Below are positions 1-10,982 of a DNA stretch of 64,000 nucleotides, piece after piece (positions within the stretch are counted from its first letter, which is position 1; each line of letters begins with the position of its first letter). The notes below the pieces were generated by a model. The model searched no databases and was not told the origin of the DNA. It worked only from the letters and a program-made list of their open reading frames with translations. Made by a program: the position numbers and the translations under genes. Origin of the DNA: Selaginella tamariscina (lineage: Eukaryota; Streptophyta; Lycopodiopsida; Selaginellales; Selaginellaceae). Where the stretch lies: contig PUQB01000212.1 of assembly GCA_003024785.1 (NCBI GenBank), positions 333,972 through 397,971 of the forward strand, given 5' to 3'.

Positions 1-1
1 T

Positions 2-589
2 TCTGATAAGGCAACTGGTTACTCAGAACTATATAAGCATGTGGTCAACTATTGGGAGACTGTTGTTCGAGAGTTGGAAGGGCCTACTGTCACAAGTACA
101 GAATTGCAACACCCTTTCTGGCCTAAAACAAGGTGGCGAGAGGAGATTGAAATGACATCACTGAGCACAGACGACATAGAAGCCAGTAGTGATGTGGAAG
201 TGCAAACCCCACACTTTGTTGGACAAAGGAACCAAAAACCTAAAGCATACTTTGATTGCTGCAAGGATCTTCAAAAACTAATGATGGTTCTCATTACTCC
301 AGATGCGTCATATAATCAGCCTATTTGGATGGGTCAAATTATCGACACACCTGAAGTAATCACAAAAAATAGTATTGTTAAGGTTGCATGGTTCAAACCA
401 CAAAAAAGGCGACACGAGAAGGAGAGCGAAAGATATAATGGATGCCTAGAGAAAACATGGTCTCCCAATCAAAAAGACCCAGCATGTTTTATAAATGTTA
501 AATCCATTCGATATGGGTGGATGTCAAGAAGCGTTGATAAAGTCACGATTAACAAAACTGCAAGGGAATGTATGTTTTCTGAAGCTTAA
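2..589 (+). CDS. 3' end of an unidentified ORF, open at the left edge
   Basis: The frame is open from the first bases of the window and ends at the TAA at 587-589, so this is the C-terminal part (about 195 residues) of a longer protein or its last exon. The first in-window methionine-like codon at 41 is GTG and there is no reason to start there. The product is polar. Its middle reads PIWMGQIIDTPE, followed 17 residues on by VKVAWFKPQKRR, a pattern like the small beta-rich C-terminal module (P-W-x-G-x-V ... V-x-W-F/Y) found in some plant transposase-derived proteins. The C-terminus is FSEA. I do not recognise a named family. It lies next to AT-rich non-coding DNA and 1.8 kb from a retrotransposon nest, so a transposon-derived ORF is a fair alternative to a host gene. 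Confidence 0.5.
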   Translation, partial: SDKATGYSELYKHVVNYWETVVRELEGPTVTSTELQHPFWPKTRWREEIEMTSLSTDDIEASSDVEVQTPHFVGQRNQKPKAYFDCCKDLQKLMMVLITPDASYNQPIWMGQIIDTPEVITKNSIVKVAWFKPQKRRHEKESERYNGCLEKTWSPNQKDPACFINVKSIRYGWMSRSVDKVTINKTARECMFSEA

Positions 590-2399
590 AGCAATTACAA
601 AATTATAAAATATCATATATTTAATATTCATAATTATTATAAACTCTTTAATAATAGTACCAAATTGTATACTTAACTATATAAATTTAAAAAATGATAT
701 GGAAGATTGACTATATTATTATAGGATTTTATATATATATTATTACTACTACAAATTTTTAATTAATAATGTTATATTTAAATATTAATATTTTAATAAC
801 AACATCAATATTTATATAATGTACCTCTTATGCTCTTCCTTAATTGTTATATTAGGCAATATATTATATAATTTAATACATTCTACTTTTATAATGTTAT
901 TAATTTTTGTTCAATGAATGCTATAATTTATTAAAGGGTAGAATACAAAATAGAATATTCTAAAGAATATTCTCTTTTCAAACATATATTCTAAAGAATA
1001 TTCCTTTAATATTAGAAAATGCTAATTAAATAGCTAAAATTGCTAATTATTAGGAAATGGGACTATAGCCATGCCCATTTTAGTTACAACTTGCATTTAG
1101 TTATATCTCATAATTTTGTTAAACTCCCCAAACATAATTAAGATATTTAATTCAATATGTTGTGATACACCACTCATTTTGGACACCTAACAATTCCACA
1201 AAGTATGACATTGCTCCCCAATTAATGTATTAAGAATTTTTAATTAACTTAAAAGCGTACTTCAAGTTTACAACATTATAGTATTGCTTATCAAAATGTC
1301 AAACTCAAATCTATTTGAGTCTTTATATCTCATGAATATAGCCACTTCATATAGTCCCAAATGAGTTACAATATTGAGTGTTCTTATTTCATATTTATTA
1401 AATATTATATTATACTTTACTTAATCATTTATAACCAATCCCATAAATAATCATAAATATTTTCAAAACAAATGAGGTGATAGAAAACCTCATATTTTTG
1501 ATCCAGATAACAAATGTACACTTAGAACTCCTGATTATGATTCATTAAGAAGGGAGACCATCTTCTTAAGCTATCTCAGCAACTTAATTCATACTTTTAT
1601 GATACTAACCCAAACTCAAGAACACCATTAACCCTTAAGATAACCAATAACGAACCCAAGGAACACCATTAAACCTTGAATTAAAAAAATATCACTTTTT
1701 TGATATTCTAGAGGACCAAGATAATACTTTGTAGGTTCTTTGAGTGCCCACATTTGTGATTATGATATAGAGTTAAGAAATTAACTTTTCAAATAACCAT
1801 ATTTGACTCCAAAATAAATTAATATTAAAAAAAACACTAACTTCTAAATCCCATTGAATACCAATTTTTTTAAGGAGGTACATATACTCAATCTTCAATG
1901 AATACCCAATTGTTTCTAACTCATTAACATTTCCAAACATAATTTATTGAACCTAGCAAGTTTCTTTACCTAATTAATAAGCAAAGTTGAGACCCTAAAC
2001 TTGTGCTTTGTTAATCATGTTCAAGAGCTCAAATCAATTAATTTCCACTGTCATAGTTCTAACCTGGTGGGTTGGTAAAGATTGTGGGGTATGTGGGATA
2101 TGTGGGCAAAAGACCCAATTAGACCTAACACCAATTGGCCCTTTGCCTAGTTGGCATAAGGGGAAAGGTAAAGGTTGTGACATTCACATTACCAATTTTA
2201 AGTTTAAAGAGTTAGCAATGAAATGCATAAATGTGCATCGAACACCTTCATTATGCAAGTTCTTCTATATTTAATAAACATGAAAATGTAAACATATGTT
2301 TTCAAACATTTCTATTTTAGTAAATCATGTCATTTACATGAGACATAACTATAAATTAGTCAAATCAATTAATTTGAACACAGAATGTGCACTTACAAC
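590..2399. other. AT-rich intergenic DNA
   Basis: No gene is supported. There are short inverted or repeated motifs such as AAAGAATATTC at 961-1000. The only ORF of note, 2008-2274, has no recognisable content. The stretch ends with ACAAC at 2395-2399, the left target-site copy of retrotransposon C. Confidence 0.6.
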
Positions 2400-2862
2400 T
2401 GTCAAGCCACGATCCAGAAACAAGAAAGAGAGCAGGATTTTAAGAATAAGAAAACTTGACTCAGGAGTAGGACAAGGAGCAAGACATGAACTAACAACTC
2501 AGGAGCAAACAAGGAGCAGGACAGAACTAGAGCATGATAGGAACTAGGAACAAGACAAGAGTAGAAAGTAAGAAGCAAGACAAGAATGATCGTAGAATGA
2601 TTGGTGTTGATAGTAACTAATTGTTAATAATTAGGTCGGAGCTTTTATGCTCACAACTCCAAGAGCTAATTTGGTCATGAGTCTAATCTAGTCATGAGCT
2701 AAAAATGGTGACCCTTATCCTAAAGGTATATCCTGTAGCATATCCTGTAGGCATATCCTGTAGGTATATCCTATAAGCATATCTTGTGGCATATCCTGTA
2801 TCCCGTATCTTGTATCCTGTATCCTATATCCAGAATCCTGCATCATGTATTGAGTCATGACA
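2400..2862 (-). repeat. 3' LTR of element C (minus orientation)
   Basis: About 463 bp, TGTCA...TGACA. It carries the TATCCTGTAG-type short repeats of the family and the block CTCACAACTCC that pairs with the other LTRs. It is followed by the purine-rich tract in antisense (ACACCTCCTCCTTAAGG), the expected polypurine-tract position. It matches the LTR at 21765-22244. Confidence 0.88.
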
Positions 2863-4487
2863 ACACCTCCTCCTTAAGGACGAGTTCTACGAGTCTTGAA
2901 CCTAGTTTAGCAGGATAACGCTGATGGAAAGCAGCAACCTTGGAAGAAGCATGGAAGTAAGTTGAATGCAGGCTCCAAGTGCGATTGGTAAGTAAATAAC
3001 CTTTGAAGTTGGCGGCAATGAAGATGAATCAAGGATGGCTACAACTTCGTACTCAGGTTCATCGTCAATGACCAAGAAGGGGGAGGAGAAGAAAGCACGA
3101 CCATGAAGAGAAGAAGGATGATACGGCTCCAACAAAGAGGTGTGAAACACAGGATGAGTTTCACCGTAGATGGTAACTCTAGTCAGAAAGCTACAAGATT
3201 GACCTCAGCCGCAATCATGTAAGGGCCCAATCGTTGAAAATCCAGCTTAGAAGAAGGCTTGTTGGTGTGAATATGCTAACGAAGAAGCCACACAAGATCA
3301 CAATCTTGTATGCAAGTGCTGATTGACGATGAGCATCAGCATGACGCTTGTACCATTCCTGTGCCTACTGAAGATAAACTCGGAAGTCACCATGTACCTG
3401 ACAAAGAATGCTGGAGACGATCTTGTACTATAAGAGTGGAAGAAGAAGAAGCAGGAGGAGCAAAGTCAAACAATGGATGGTAGCCTGTGAGAGCGAAGAA
3501 AGGTGTTTAGCCTGTAAATGCATGAACAGAGTTGTTGTAGGCAAACTCTGTCATTGGAAGAAGGTCCAACCAGTTGTCCTGTTGATAACTGATGAAGCAA
3601 CGAAGATATTATTCCAAGGTCTGAATTGTGCGTTTGGATTGTCCATTAGTATTGTGGATGATATCCAGAAGAAAGATCCGCTTTGACTTGTAGACTTCGA
3701 AGAAGCTCTCGCCCAACCTGGACATGAATTGTGGGTCTCGATCAGAAACAATGCTCTTAGGAAAATCATGGTGTCGGAAACTTCATGGATCACCAACTCA
3801 GCAGTTGTTGGCTTGTAGCAGTCTTGGTACATGGTAGGAAATGAGTTTGTTTGATGAACGGTCCAATTACCACAAGAACTGCATCAAATCCATAAGAAGG
3901 AGGAAGATCTGTGAAGAAAGCCATATAAATAGATCTTCAAGGAGCAAAGGAACAGGAAGAGGACGAAGAAGACTAGAGGGTGTGATGAGGCATCTTCGAC
4001 TTGTTGCAGATGTCACAACTCCGTAAAACTTGTCCACAAAACCTCACAACCAAGCCACCAATAGTTGTGAGTTACCACTCAACTGTCTTGGCCACACCAA
4101 AATGTCTATAGCGCGGGTATCATGATAATCCTATAATCACACGAGTCCAACATGAACATATAGGAGAACCTTCCTGGTTACAGGAGTCCGTCATGTCTGG
4201 TAAACAACTTGTAGTCTGTATGGGATGGAGGAAGAGGAACTGCGATGTGGGATTAATGTATGAAAATACATTCTTTGCCAAGTCGTCTATACCAACTGCA
4301 GACGAATGTCCTATAAAAGTGTGGAATTTGCTAGAGCATGATGAACCTATAGTGCTGCAAGTCGAAGTCGATCAAGACCCATAACACTTGCTTTTGACAG
4401 TTATATGTAGGATCGCCCGAGGTCGTTGCAAAGTAAGAACGCTTAGATAATGCATCCGCTTTGCCATTTCGAAAACCAGGCCTGTAA
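2863..4487 (-). pseudogene. Element C: chromodomain, integrase and RNase H remnant
   Basis: Minus-strand sequence colinear with the 3' half of element A pol. It reads, right to left, RNase H end, H2C2 finger, integrase core and chromodomain. The recognisable string EPEYEVVAILDS marks the chromodomain near 3040-3070. Many indels and stops break the frames. The block ends abruptly at 4484-4487, where the TIR transposon is inserted in the RNase H/integrase spacer. Confidence 0.8.
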
Positions 4488-4503
4488 CACCGGAAAATGT
4501 GAA
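4488..4503 (+). repeat. Left terminal inverted repeat of the Pack-type transposon
   Basis: CACCGGAAAATGTGAA. It pairs with the right end with two mismatches in 16. Confidence 0.75.
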
Positions 4504-5037
4504 CCCCTAGTTTTTATCATTTTTAAGGTAAAAAACATTCTAGAAAACAAGCCTTTTTTTTGTAAAAAACAGTTAACATACTAGGGTCGAACATTGTTTT
4601 TTTACATAGTTAATATACCTTGTAATATTATTTTTTTTTACCCTTTTTACCTTGTTTATACAGTAATAATATCTGTTTGTTTTCTATATAATTTATTTTA
4701 TTTAATTTTAAATTTATTTATTGATTTTAATTGTACTTAATAAAAACTCTTTAACTTTCATTAATTAAATTAAAAATAATAAACATTATTGATTTTTTGA
4801 TCTCTCTGTGAATCCCCTCTCTCTCTCACACACACCAGTCCACCTTTCGGAAGCGTTTCTTCATGCGTGAGGTTCTGCATCAACGAGGCCTCTGCAAGAA
4901 AAGAAACTAATGTAAACAAGATTCTATGTATTTATCTATGTATTTATTTAAACAAGTTATCTATGTATTTATTTAACTGGATTAAGATAAAGTATTTATA
5001 TATAAATTATATACTTATTATACTAACCGATTCCGGA

Positions 5038-5937
5038 ATATGTTGGAATGACCCAATCTCCTACTGACAAATGTTTAACATCCGATCCAACAGAAACTAC
5101 CTGTCCAACACCTTCACCACCGGCAACTGCAGGAGGTGTAGGTCGCATCGGATATACCCTGAAAACAAGAAAAAGACAAAAAAATTAAACTTATATAAAA
5201 CATGTAAAATTAATAAACCATTGATAATGTATGTATATCTACACATGTGTCTGCCACATCTATATATATATATATATATATAATATATATAATATATAAA
5301 CTTACAATCAATATATATAAACGCAAATAAATCTCTCTCTCAAAATCCAGTCCAATTCTAACACATAAAATGTATGTACATGTACATACAATACATATAG
5401 ATAATAATCAGATGCTAAACCATAGTAAAGTGTACAGCGTACAACATTATAACTTACATACACTATTGAGAACACTGTATGATACTGAAGTGGCTATGTT
5501 ACGGGTACACACACGTTCAACCTTCTATTCTGTTGATGTCTGATGGGTTGATAGGAGCTGCCAGCATCTTGACGCATACTTCCCCTTTCTCAAGAGGACG
5601 ACCAGGAAGCTCCACTATTCTTTTTATATAAACATCCATTTGTATAAAAGAAACATGTATGTATATACATACAGATACGAATTTATGTGTGTGTATCTAT
5701 ATACACAATATACATATGTTGATGACCTGTGGTTTATGTTTATATAATATACTACACCACATTTTCATATAATTAATTGAATCTGTAACTTGTATATCTA
5801 CAATACACACTTACTTGAGGACTTCGTCTGGATTTCCATGTGTATTGTACATAACGGCCTTTGCAGGAGGAGAGAGGTCCTGTAGTGAAGCATCGCCGTC
5901 CGACCATCATACGCATCGCGCTTCTGCACAATGCCAT
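5038..5937 (-). pseudogene. Captured 5' part of mitochondrial trans-2-enoyl-CoA reductase (MECR/ETR1-like)
   Basis: Three exons with GT-AG introns are visible on the minus strand: 5815-5937 (ATG at 5937), 5522-5629 and 5038-5158. Exon 1 encodes a basic mitochondrial-type presequence (MALCRSAMRMMVGRRCFTT) and then, in another frame, SPPAKAVMYNTHGNPDE. Exon 2 contains VKMLAAPINPSDINRIE. Exon 3 contains [19 protein letters not shown] and [13 protein letters not shown]. These are the conserved N-terminal GroES-like segments of MECR, the NADPH-dependent enoyl reductase of mitochondrial fatty-acid synthesis. The Rossmann domain and the rest are absent. Single-base frame breaks lie inside exon 1 and at the exon 2/3 junction. 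Retained introns show that genomic DNA, not cDNA, was captured. Confidence 0.85.
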
Positions 5938-6216
5938 TTCTGTGGTTTAGGGTTTAGGCAATTGAACCCTAAAACAGAGAAAACTCGAAAATGTGTCATC
6001 GTCTACTATAAAACTTGAAACTGAAAATCTGATCTACTATAGCTATAAAAAAATTTGTGGACAACGATATAAATGTGGTTGATCTTACCATCTTGTTGAT
6101 TCTCTCTGTTCTACTGGGACGATCGAAATTGGGTCTTCTCCGGGGCCTGTCCATGGACCTCAGACCACCCATTGCACAGCTTATCCTTGTTGGCATTGCA
6201 TAGAAATCTGTACACA

Positions 6217-6371
6217 GCATGTCATGGATGGCCGAGGCCATGGAGATGATGCTCCTCTCATTTGTTGGTCCTGCTGTCCAGATGGTGTGGAAACTGTCCT
6301 AAACAAGAGAGCTTCATTACGAGTGTAGTATTCGCTGGGATGATGATCGGTGCATATTCTTGGGGTAGTGT
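6217..6371 (+). pseudogene. Captured fragment of an OCT7/NIAP-like major facilitator transporter
   Basis: After a possible acceptor (TACACAG) the plus strand encodes MSWMAEAMEMMLLSFVGPAV and, after a one-base frame slip near 6300, QESFITSVVFAGMMIGAYSW. These are transmembrane segments 1-2 of the plant organic cation/carnitine transporter 7 (nicotinate transporter, SV2-like MFS) family. Only about 50 codons are recognisable, with no flanking exons of the same gene. It points away from the adjacent MECR fragment, so the two pieces were acquired from different genes. It cannot make a transporter. Confidence 0.78.
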
Positions 6372-6957
6372 ATAACCATGAATCCACTCACTAGATTGAG
6401 TGGCCACCGTTGATATTGCACAGCCCATATCTTGGAGAGCTAAACCCATGCCGCCGGATCTGCGGACACTCCGCCGCTTCACAGAAAGAACCTAAAGCAT
6501 ATTCTAGGATCCCTGTTTAGGTTAGCTTACGTGTATTACATGTAATATTTTATATAATATTCTATAAATAAGTAGCGAAGAACAATAACTGTATAATTAT
6601 ATATATTAAAGTTTCATAAATATCTATTATATCTATTATAATTTAAATATGTGAGTCTATACATCTTAAGACATTATTTATATATATGTGTAGAGAGGGA
6701 CAAAGAGAGATGAATTTATGCATGCACACATGCTTGTATATATATACACACGTGTTTACCTTCATATGCACATAATCACAAATTTTCAATTAAAATATTA
6801 AACCATTAAACCACATTATAAAACTCAAAGACAAAAAACCAACATGGGCACATCATATACACATCCACATACACACACACGCACATATATGGAATTAAAC
6901 ATTCATAGGCACACCATTTCAATAGATCGCAAATTTATAATGCACTCTCCTCTTTGT

Positions 6958-6992
<35 letters not shown>

Positions 6993-7447
6993 TAAGTTAA
7001 ACATTATGTAATTCAAAATGAAATATCTTTTGTTAAGCCATAATTATCGAGTTTGCATGGAGGATGTATGTGTGTGTATAGTATAATATATAGGTGTGGT
7101 TCCTATATAATTCAAAACTAAAATAAATTTTATTATGATATATTAAACTAAATAAATCTTTTCTTTTTATCCTTATTTACAAAGTAGAAAACTATCCTTA
7201 ATTTAGTTACAGAGTATAACTTACTATCAAACTACATATGCCATGGTGAAATAAAAACATAATCTAAATAAGAAAGTAAATAAAATATTTTTTCACTGTA
7301 TTTTTATGAATTATAACATAATTTTATACATGTTACAAACCCAAAAACCAACCCTTTTCTTGGACCCTTAGTACTTCCCCTAGTATGTTAGTCAAATTTT
7401 TTTTACCCTAGTATTTATAAAATTAGCATAGTTTTTTTGCTTTTTTA

Positions 7448-7464
7448 TTTTACATTTTCTGGTG
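7448..7464 (-). repeat. Right terminal inverted repeat of the Pack-type transposon
   Basis: The plus strand reads TTTTACATTTTCTGGTG, the inverted partner of the left end, followed by the TAA target copy. Confidence 0.75.
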
Positions 7465-9350
7465 TAAGATGATGAAAACAAAATGTAATAGGAATTCCGC
7501 TCACCTAACCTGTCACTGATTGAGAACTCGAGCCGTTTGAAAAAACTCTAGATTCTTATGATTCGTAAGAACTTGTACAAGATGCGCAACACCTTTCAAT
7601 AAGTGCCACCACTCCTCGAACGAATCCATAATGACCTTGAGTTCCTTGTCATGAATCTCGTAATTGATCTCCGCCGAAAGGAACTTATGAGAGTGAAAGG
7701 CTACATGATGGAATAATTTGTCTTCTCCAACTTGTGATAGGATAGAAACCTACTGCAAATCGGAGGCATATACTTCAATAAAGAAGGAACGAGAAGGATC
7801 AGGATGTGCTAAAATTGAAGCTGTCATGAAGGCGTCCTTGAGTGCTGTGAATGTTCCGCCTTGTCGGACCAAAGAAAATCTGTGTGCTTGGTGAGTTTGT
7901 GAGTGGAAGTACACACTTGGAAAAGTCCTATATAAAACGCTTGTAGAAGTTTGCAAAGCCAATGAAACATTGTACGTCTCGTACAGACTTGGGCCTTTCC
8001 CACTCCACGATAGCTTCACTTGTGCATGTTCATGGAAACCAGCAAGAGAGACGATGTAGCCCAAGAACTTCACAGTATCTCTATCGAAAAAAACACTTTT
8101 TCAACTTTTCCAGAGGCCCATGCTCGCGAAGCCTCTGTAGAACTAGTCGTACATGCTTGTCATGTGCCGCTTGGTCCTTGGAGAAAATCAAAATGTCATT
8201 AAGATAGATTACCACAAACTGTCCAAGAAGTCACGAAAGATGTCGTTCATCATGTGTTGGAACACAACTGGGGCATTGGTAAGTCCAAAAGGTATCACCG
8301 TGTACTCGAAATGTCTATACCTTGTACAAAAGGTAGTCTTCCACTCATCGCCTGGACGAATCCGTACAAGATTGTAGGCCCTTCGTAATCAATCTTTAAG
8401 AACACCTTGATCCTCGTAGCCATCGAGAAGTTCCGGATTAATGGCAATAGGTACCGATTTCGAATGGTGACTTGATTCAAACCCCTGTAGTCCACAACCA
8501 AGCGCAAACTTTGATCTTTCTTATTGACAAAGAAGATAGGTGCTCCTACAAGGGACTTTGAGTGATAAATGAAGCTGGATGCCAAGTTGTCCTCAATGTA
8601 CTGGCGAAGAACCTTCAATTCTGTAGGTGACAGTGCATAAATCAGTTCGAACGGTGGAGTCTTCCCTTTTGTAAGATTGATAAGACAGTCATAAGATCTG
8701 TGAACTACAGCCTTGTGCTTGTCAAAAATGTCCTAAAATGAGTGATACTTGGATGGCAGGAAGAAGCATGAAAAGGAGAAGGAGAAGGAGAAGAAGATTG
8801 AAAAACAGGAAAGTCAGATACAGGAAAGGTAGAAAAGGACATAGGAGTTATTTGAAAAGCAAAAAAATGAAAAGGAGAAGGATCAGTGGCAAGTTCATGC
8901 ATAGTAGTGGTAAGAACTCAGAGAGGAGAAGGGAGCTATGACTGAAAAAGAGGAAGGATCTTGGGGGAACAGAAGCAGAATAACAAAAAGAGGTAGGATT
9001 GGGGAAAACCTGTGCGGATGTTGACAAGTGTACAGGATTGGAAGAATCCTGTACAGAAGTCCATGGATGCATAGGAGTGAGGAGCTTGCGAGTGTGCTGA
9101 CGAACTAACAGGAGGTGAGTCCTGTTGAGGAGGAACCTTCAACACTGATACAGGATTGGAACTTCTCTAGCATGTTGATCTTTGGTTTTGAAGAAAGGTT
9201 TGATGGAGAGGAAACCATGAATGCTTGAGAGAGAGCCTACGCAGCAGCCTTGGAGGATGCATCAGCAACTGCATGTGTCGCGTTGGTGGAACCTTGCAGA
9301 TCTGTGACCACTTGGCGTAAAGTGGCTAGCTCATGAAGCAACATTTGGTG
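7465..9350 (-). pseudogene. Element C: RNase H, reverse transcriptase and truncated gag remnant
   Basis: Minus-strand sequence colinear with A pol, from RNase H (right after 7465) through reverse transcriptase (strings [16 protein letters not shown] and FFVNKKDQSLRL around 8450-8550) to the low-complexity linker (8740-9180). Near 9170 it jumps directly to the gag N-terminal region, so most of gag and all of protease are deleted. The frames are heavily broken. Confidence 0.82.
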
Positions 9351-9355
9351 CTCAC

Positions 9356-9881
9356 TGTCAAGCCACAATCCAGGAACCAGGAAGGGAGCAGGATTCCACG
9401 AACAAGAAGGCTTGACTCAGGAGTAGGACCGAGAGCAAGACAAGAACTAGGAACAAGACAGGAACAAGACGGGATCCAGGAGCAAGACAGGATCAAGACA
9501 GGATCCAGGAACAAGATAGGAACAGGACAAGATCCGGGAGCAAGACAGGAACAGGACAGGATCCAGGAGCGAGAAAAGGAGAGAACAAGAAGCAAGGACA
9601 AGACAAGAAAAGACAAGATTAATCGTAATAAGACTGGTGTTGATAGTAACTAATTGTACAACAATTAGGTCGGAGCTTTTATGCTCACAACTCCAAGCTA
9701 ATCTGGTCATGAGTCTAATCTAATCATGAGCTAAGAATAGTGACCCTTATCCTCTAGGCATATCCTGTAGCATATCCTATAGGAATATCTTGCAGGCATA
9801 TCCTGTAGGATATCCTGTAACCTGTATTCTGTATCTTGTATCCTGTATTCGGAATCCTGTATCCTGTATCGGGTTGTGACA
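9356..9881 (-). repeat. 3' LTR of element B
   Basis: 526 bp, TGTCA...TGACA, dominated by short AGGA/TCCT-rich repeats (AACAGGACAAGATCC-type motifs). It is followed by antisense polypurine tract GCACCTCCTCCCTAAGG. Confidence 0.9.
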
Positions 9882-10298
9882 GCACCTCCTCCCTAAGGAC
9901 GAGATCCACGTCTTAAGACCTAGTTTAACAGGATAATGCCGATGAAAAGCAGCAACTTTGAAAGAAGCATGAGTAGTTGGATGCAGGTTCCCAAGTGCGA
10001 TCGGTAGGCAAATAACCTTTCCAATCCACCAAGTATTGAAGTTGGCGGCGATGAAGACGAGAATCAAGGATGGCTGTAACTTCGTACTCAGGTTCACCGG
10101 CAATGACTACAGGAGGGGGAGGAAGAAGCACGACTAGGAAGAGAAGAAGGACGATACGGCTCCAACAAGGAAGTGTGAAACACAGGATGAAGTTTCACTG
10201 TAGATGGTAACTCGAATTGGAAAGCTACAGGATTAACCTCCGCCACAATCTTGTAAGGCCCAATCGTTGAAAATCTAACTTAGAAGAAGGCCTGTTGG
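9882..10298 (-). pseudogene. Element B: 3' end of integrase with chromodomain
   Basis: Minus-strand chromodomain region with [20 protein letters not shown] and [17 protein letters not shown], then the integrase C-terminal tail. The sequence is cut at 10294-10298 (GTTGG) by insertion of element A and resumes after the second GTTGG at 16566-16570. Confidence 0.85.
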
Positions 10299-10893
10299 TG
10301 TCACGACCCGATACAGAATACAGGATTCCGGATACAGGACATGGGTTGCAGGACTTTCCTACAGATTCCGGATACAGGATATGGGTTGCAGAGATTTCCT
10401 ACAGGATATCCTACCAGATTCCGGACACAGGATTCGATTGCAGATATTCCTACAGGATATTTCTCAGGATATGCCACAGATATGCCTAGAGGATAAGGGA
10501 CATGTGGACTCATCTTAGCCTCTGCATGCATGCAATCACTTTGCATGCATGCACCACTTTTGCATGCATGCCTAGATTAGCTCTTGGAGTTGTGAGCATA
10601 AAAGCTCCGACCTAATTGTTGTACAATCAGTTACTATCAACACCAGTCTTACTACGATCAATCTTGTCTTGTCTTGTTCTTGTCTTGTTTCCTGTCCTGT
10701 TCCTGGATCCTGTCCTGCTCCTGGATCCTGTCCTGTTCCTGTCTTGCTCCCGGATCCTATCCTGATCCTGTCTTGCTCCTAGATCCGTCCTGTTCCTATT
10801 CCTAGTTCCTGTCCTGCTCTCGGTCCTTCCTGAGTCAAGCCTTCATGTCCTTGGAATCCTGTTCTCTTCCTGGTTCCTGGATCGTGGCTGACA
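10299..10893 (+). repeat. 5' LTR of element A
   Basis: 595 bp. The U3-like part has tandem TACAGGATATTCC-type repeats and then three CATGCATGC palindromes (10523-10570). The downstream half is a run of TCCTG/GGATC repeats. It ends TGACA just before the leader. Confidence 0.9.
10523..10570. promoter_or_regulatory. Three CATGCATGC (RY/Sph-type) palindromes in the LTR of A
   Basis: GCATGCATGC-type palindromes lie at 10523-10532, 10542-10551 and 10561-10570, spaced about 19 bp. The 3' LTR keeps two (16215-16246). In plants CATGCA is the RY element bound by B3-domain factors of the ABI3/FUS3 group. A regulatory role here is inference from sequence and position upstream of the shared LTR core. Confidence 0.45.
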
Positions 10894-10982
10894 GTTTGAA
10901 TAGTAACTGCTTCATAGTTCTCCATTTTCCAGCTACCTTTTTCTTGATTCCTTTCCTTCATTTTCCTCCTTTTTTCTTTCCT

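Larger units (their letters stand above)
4488..7464. mobile_element. Pack-type TIR DNA transposon carrying two host-gene fragments
   Basis: The insertion interrupts element C cleanly: the retrotransposon sequence stops at CCTG(TAA) and resumes at (TAA)GATGATG. The 2977-bp insert is flanked by a 3-bp duplication TAA (4485-4487 and 7465-7467). Its ends are inverted repeats: left CACCGGAAAATGTGAA, right (read inward) CACCAGAAAATGTAAAA, 14 of the first 16 positions matching. A subterminal motif AACATACTAGGG also occurs near both ends in opposite orientation. There is no transposase ORF. Inside lie intron-containing fragments of MECR (minus) and of an OCT7/NIAP-like transporter (plus). TAA duplication fits PIF/Harbinger, while the CAC start and subterminal repeats fit CACTA. 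I cannot decide between them. Confidence 0.8.

Noticed and set aside
2008-2274. 88-codon ORF with a cysteine-containing segment
   Set aside because: No recognisable motif, AT-rich surroundings, no splice or promoter signal. Chance ORF.
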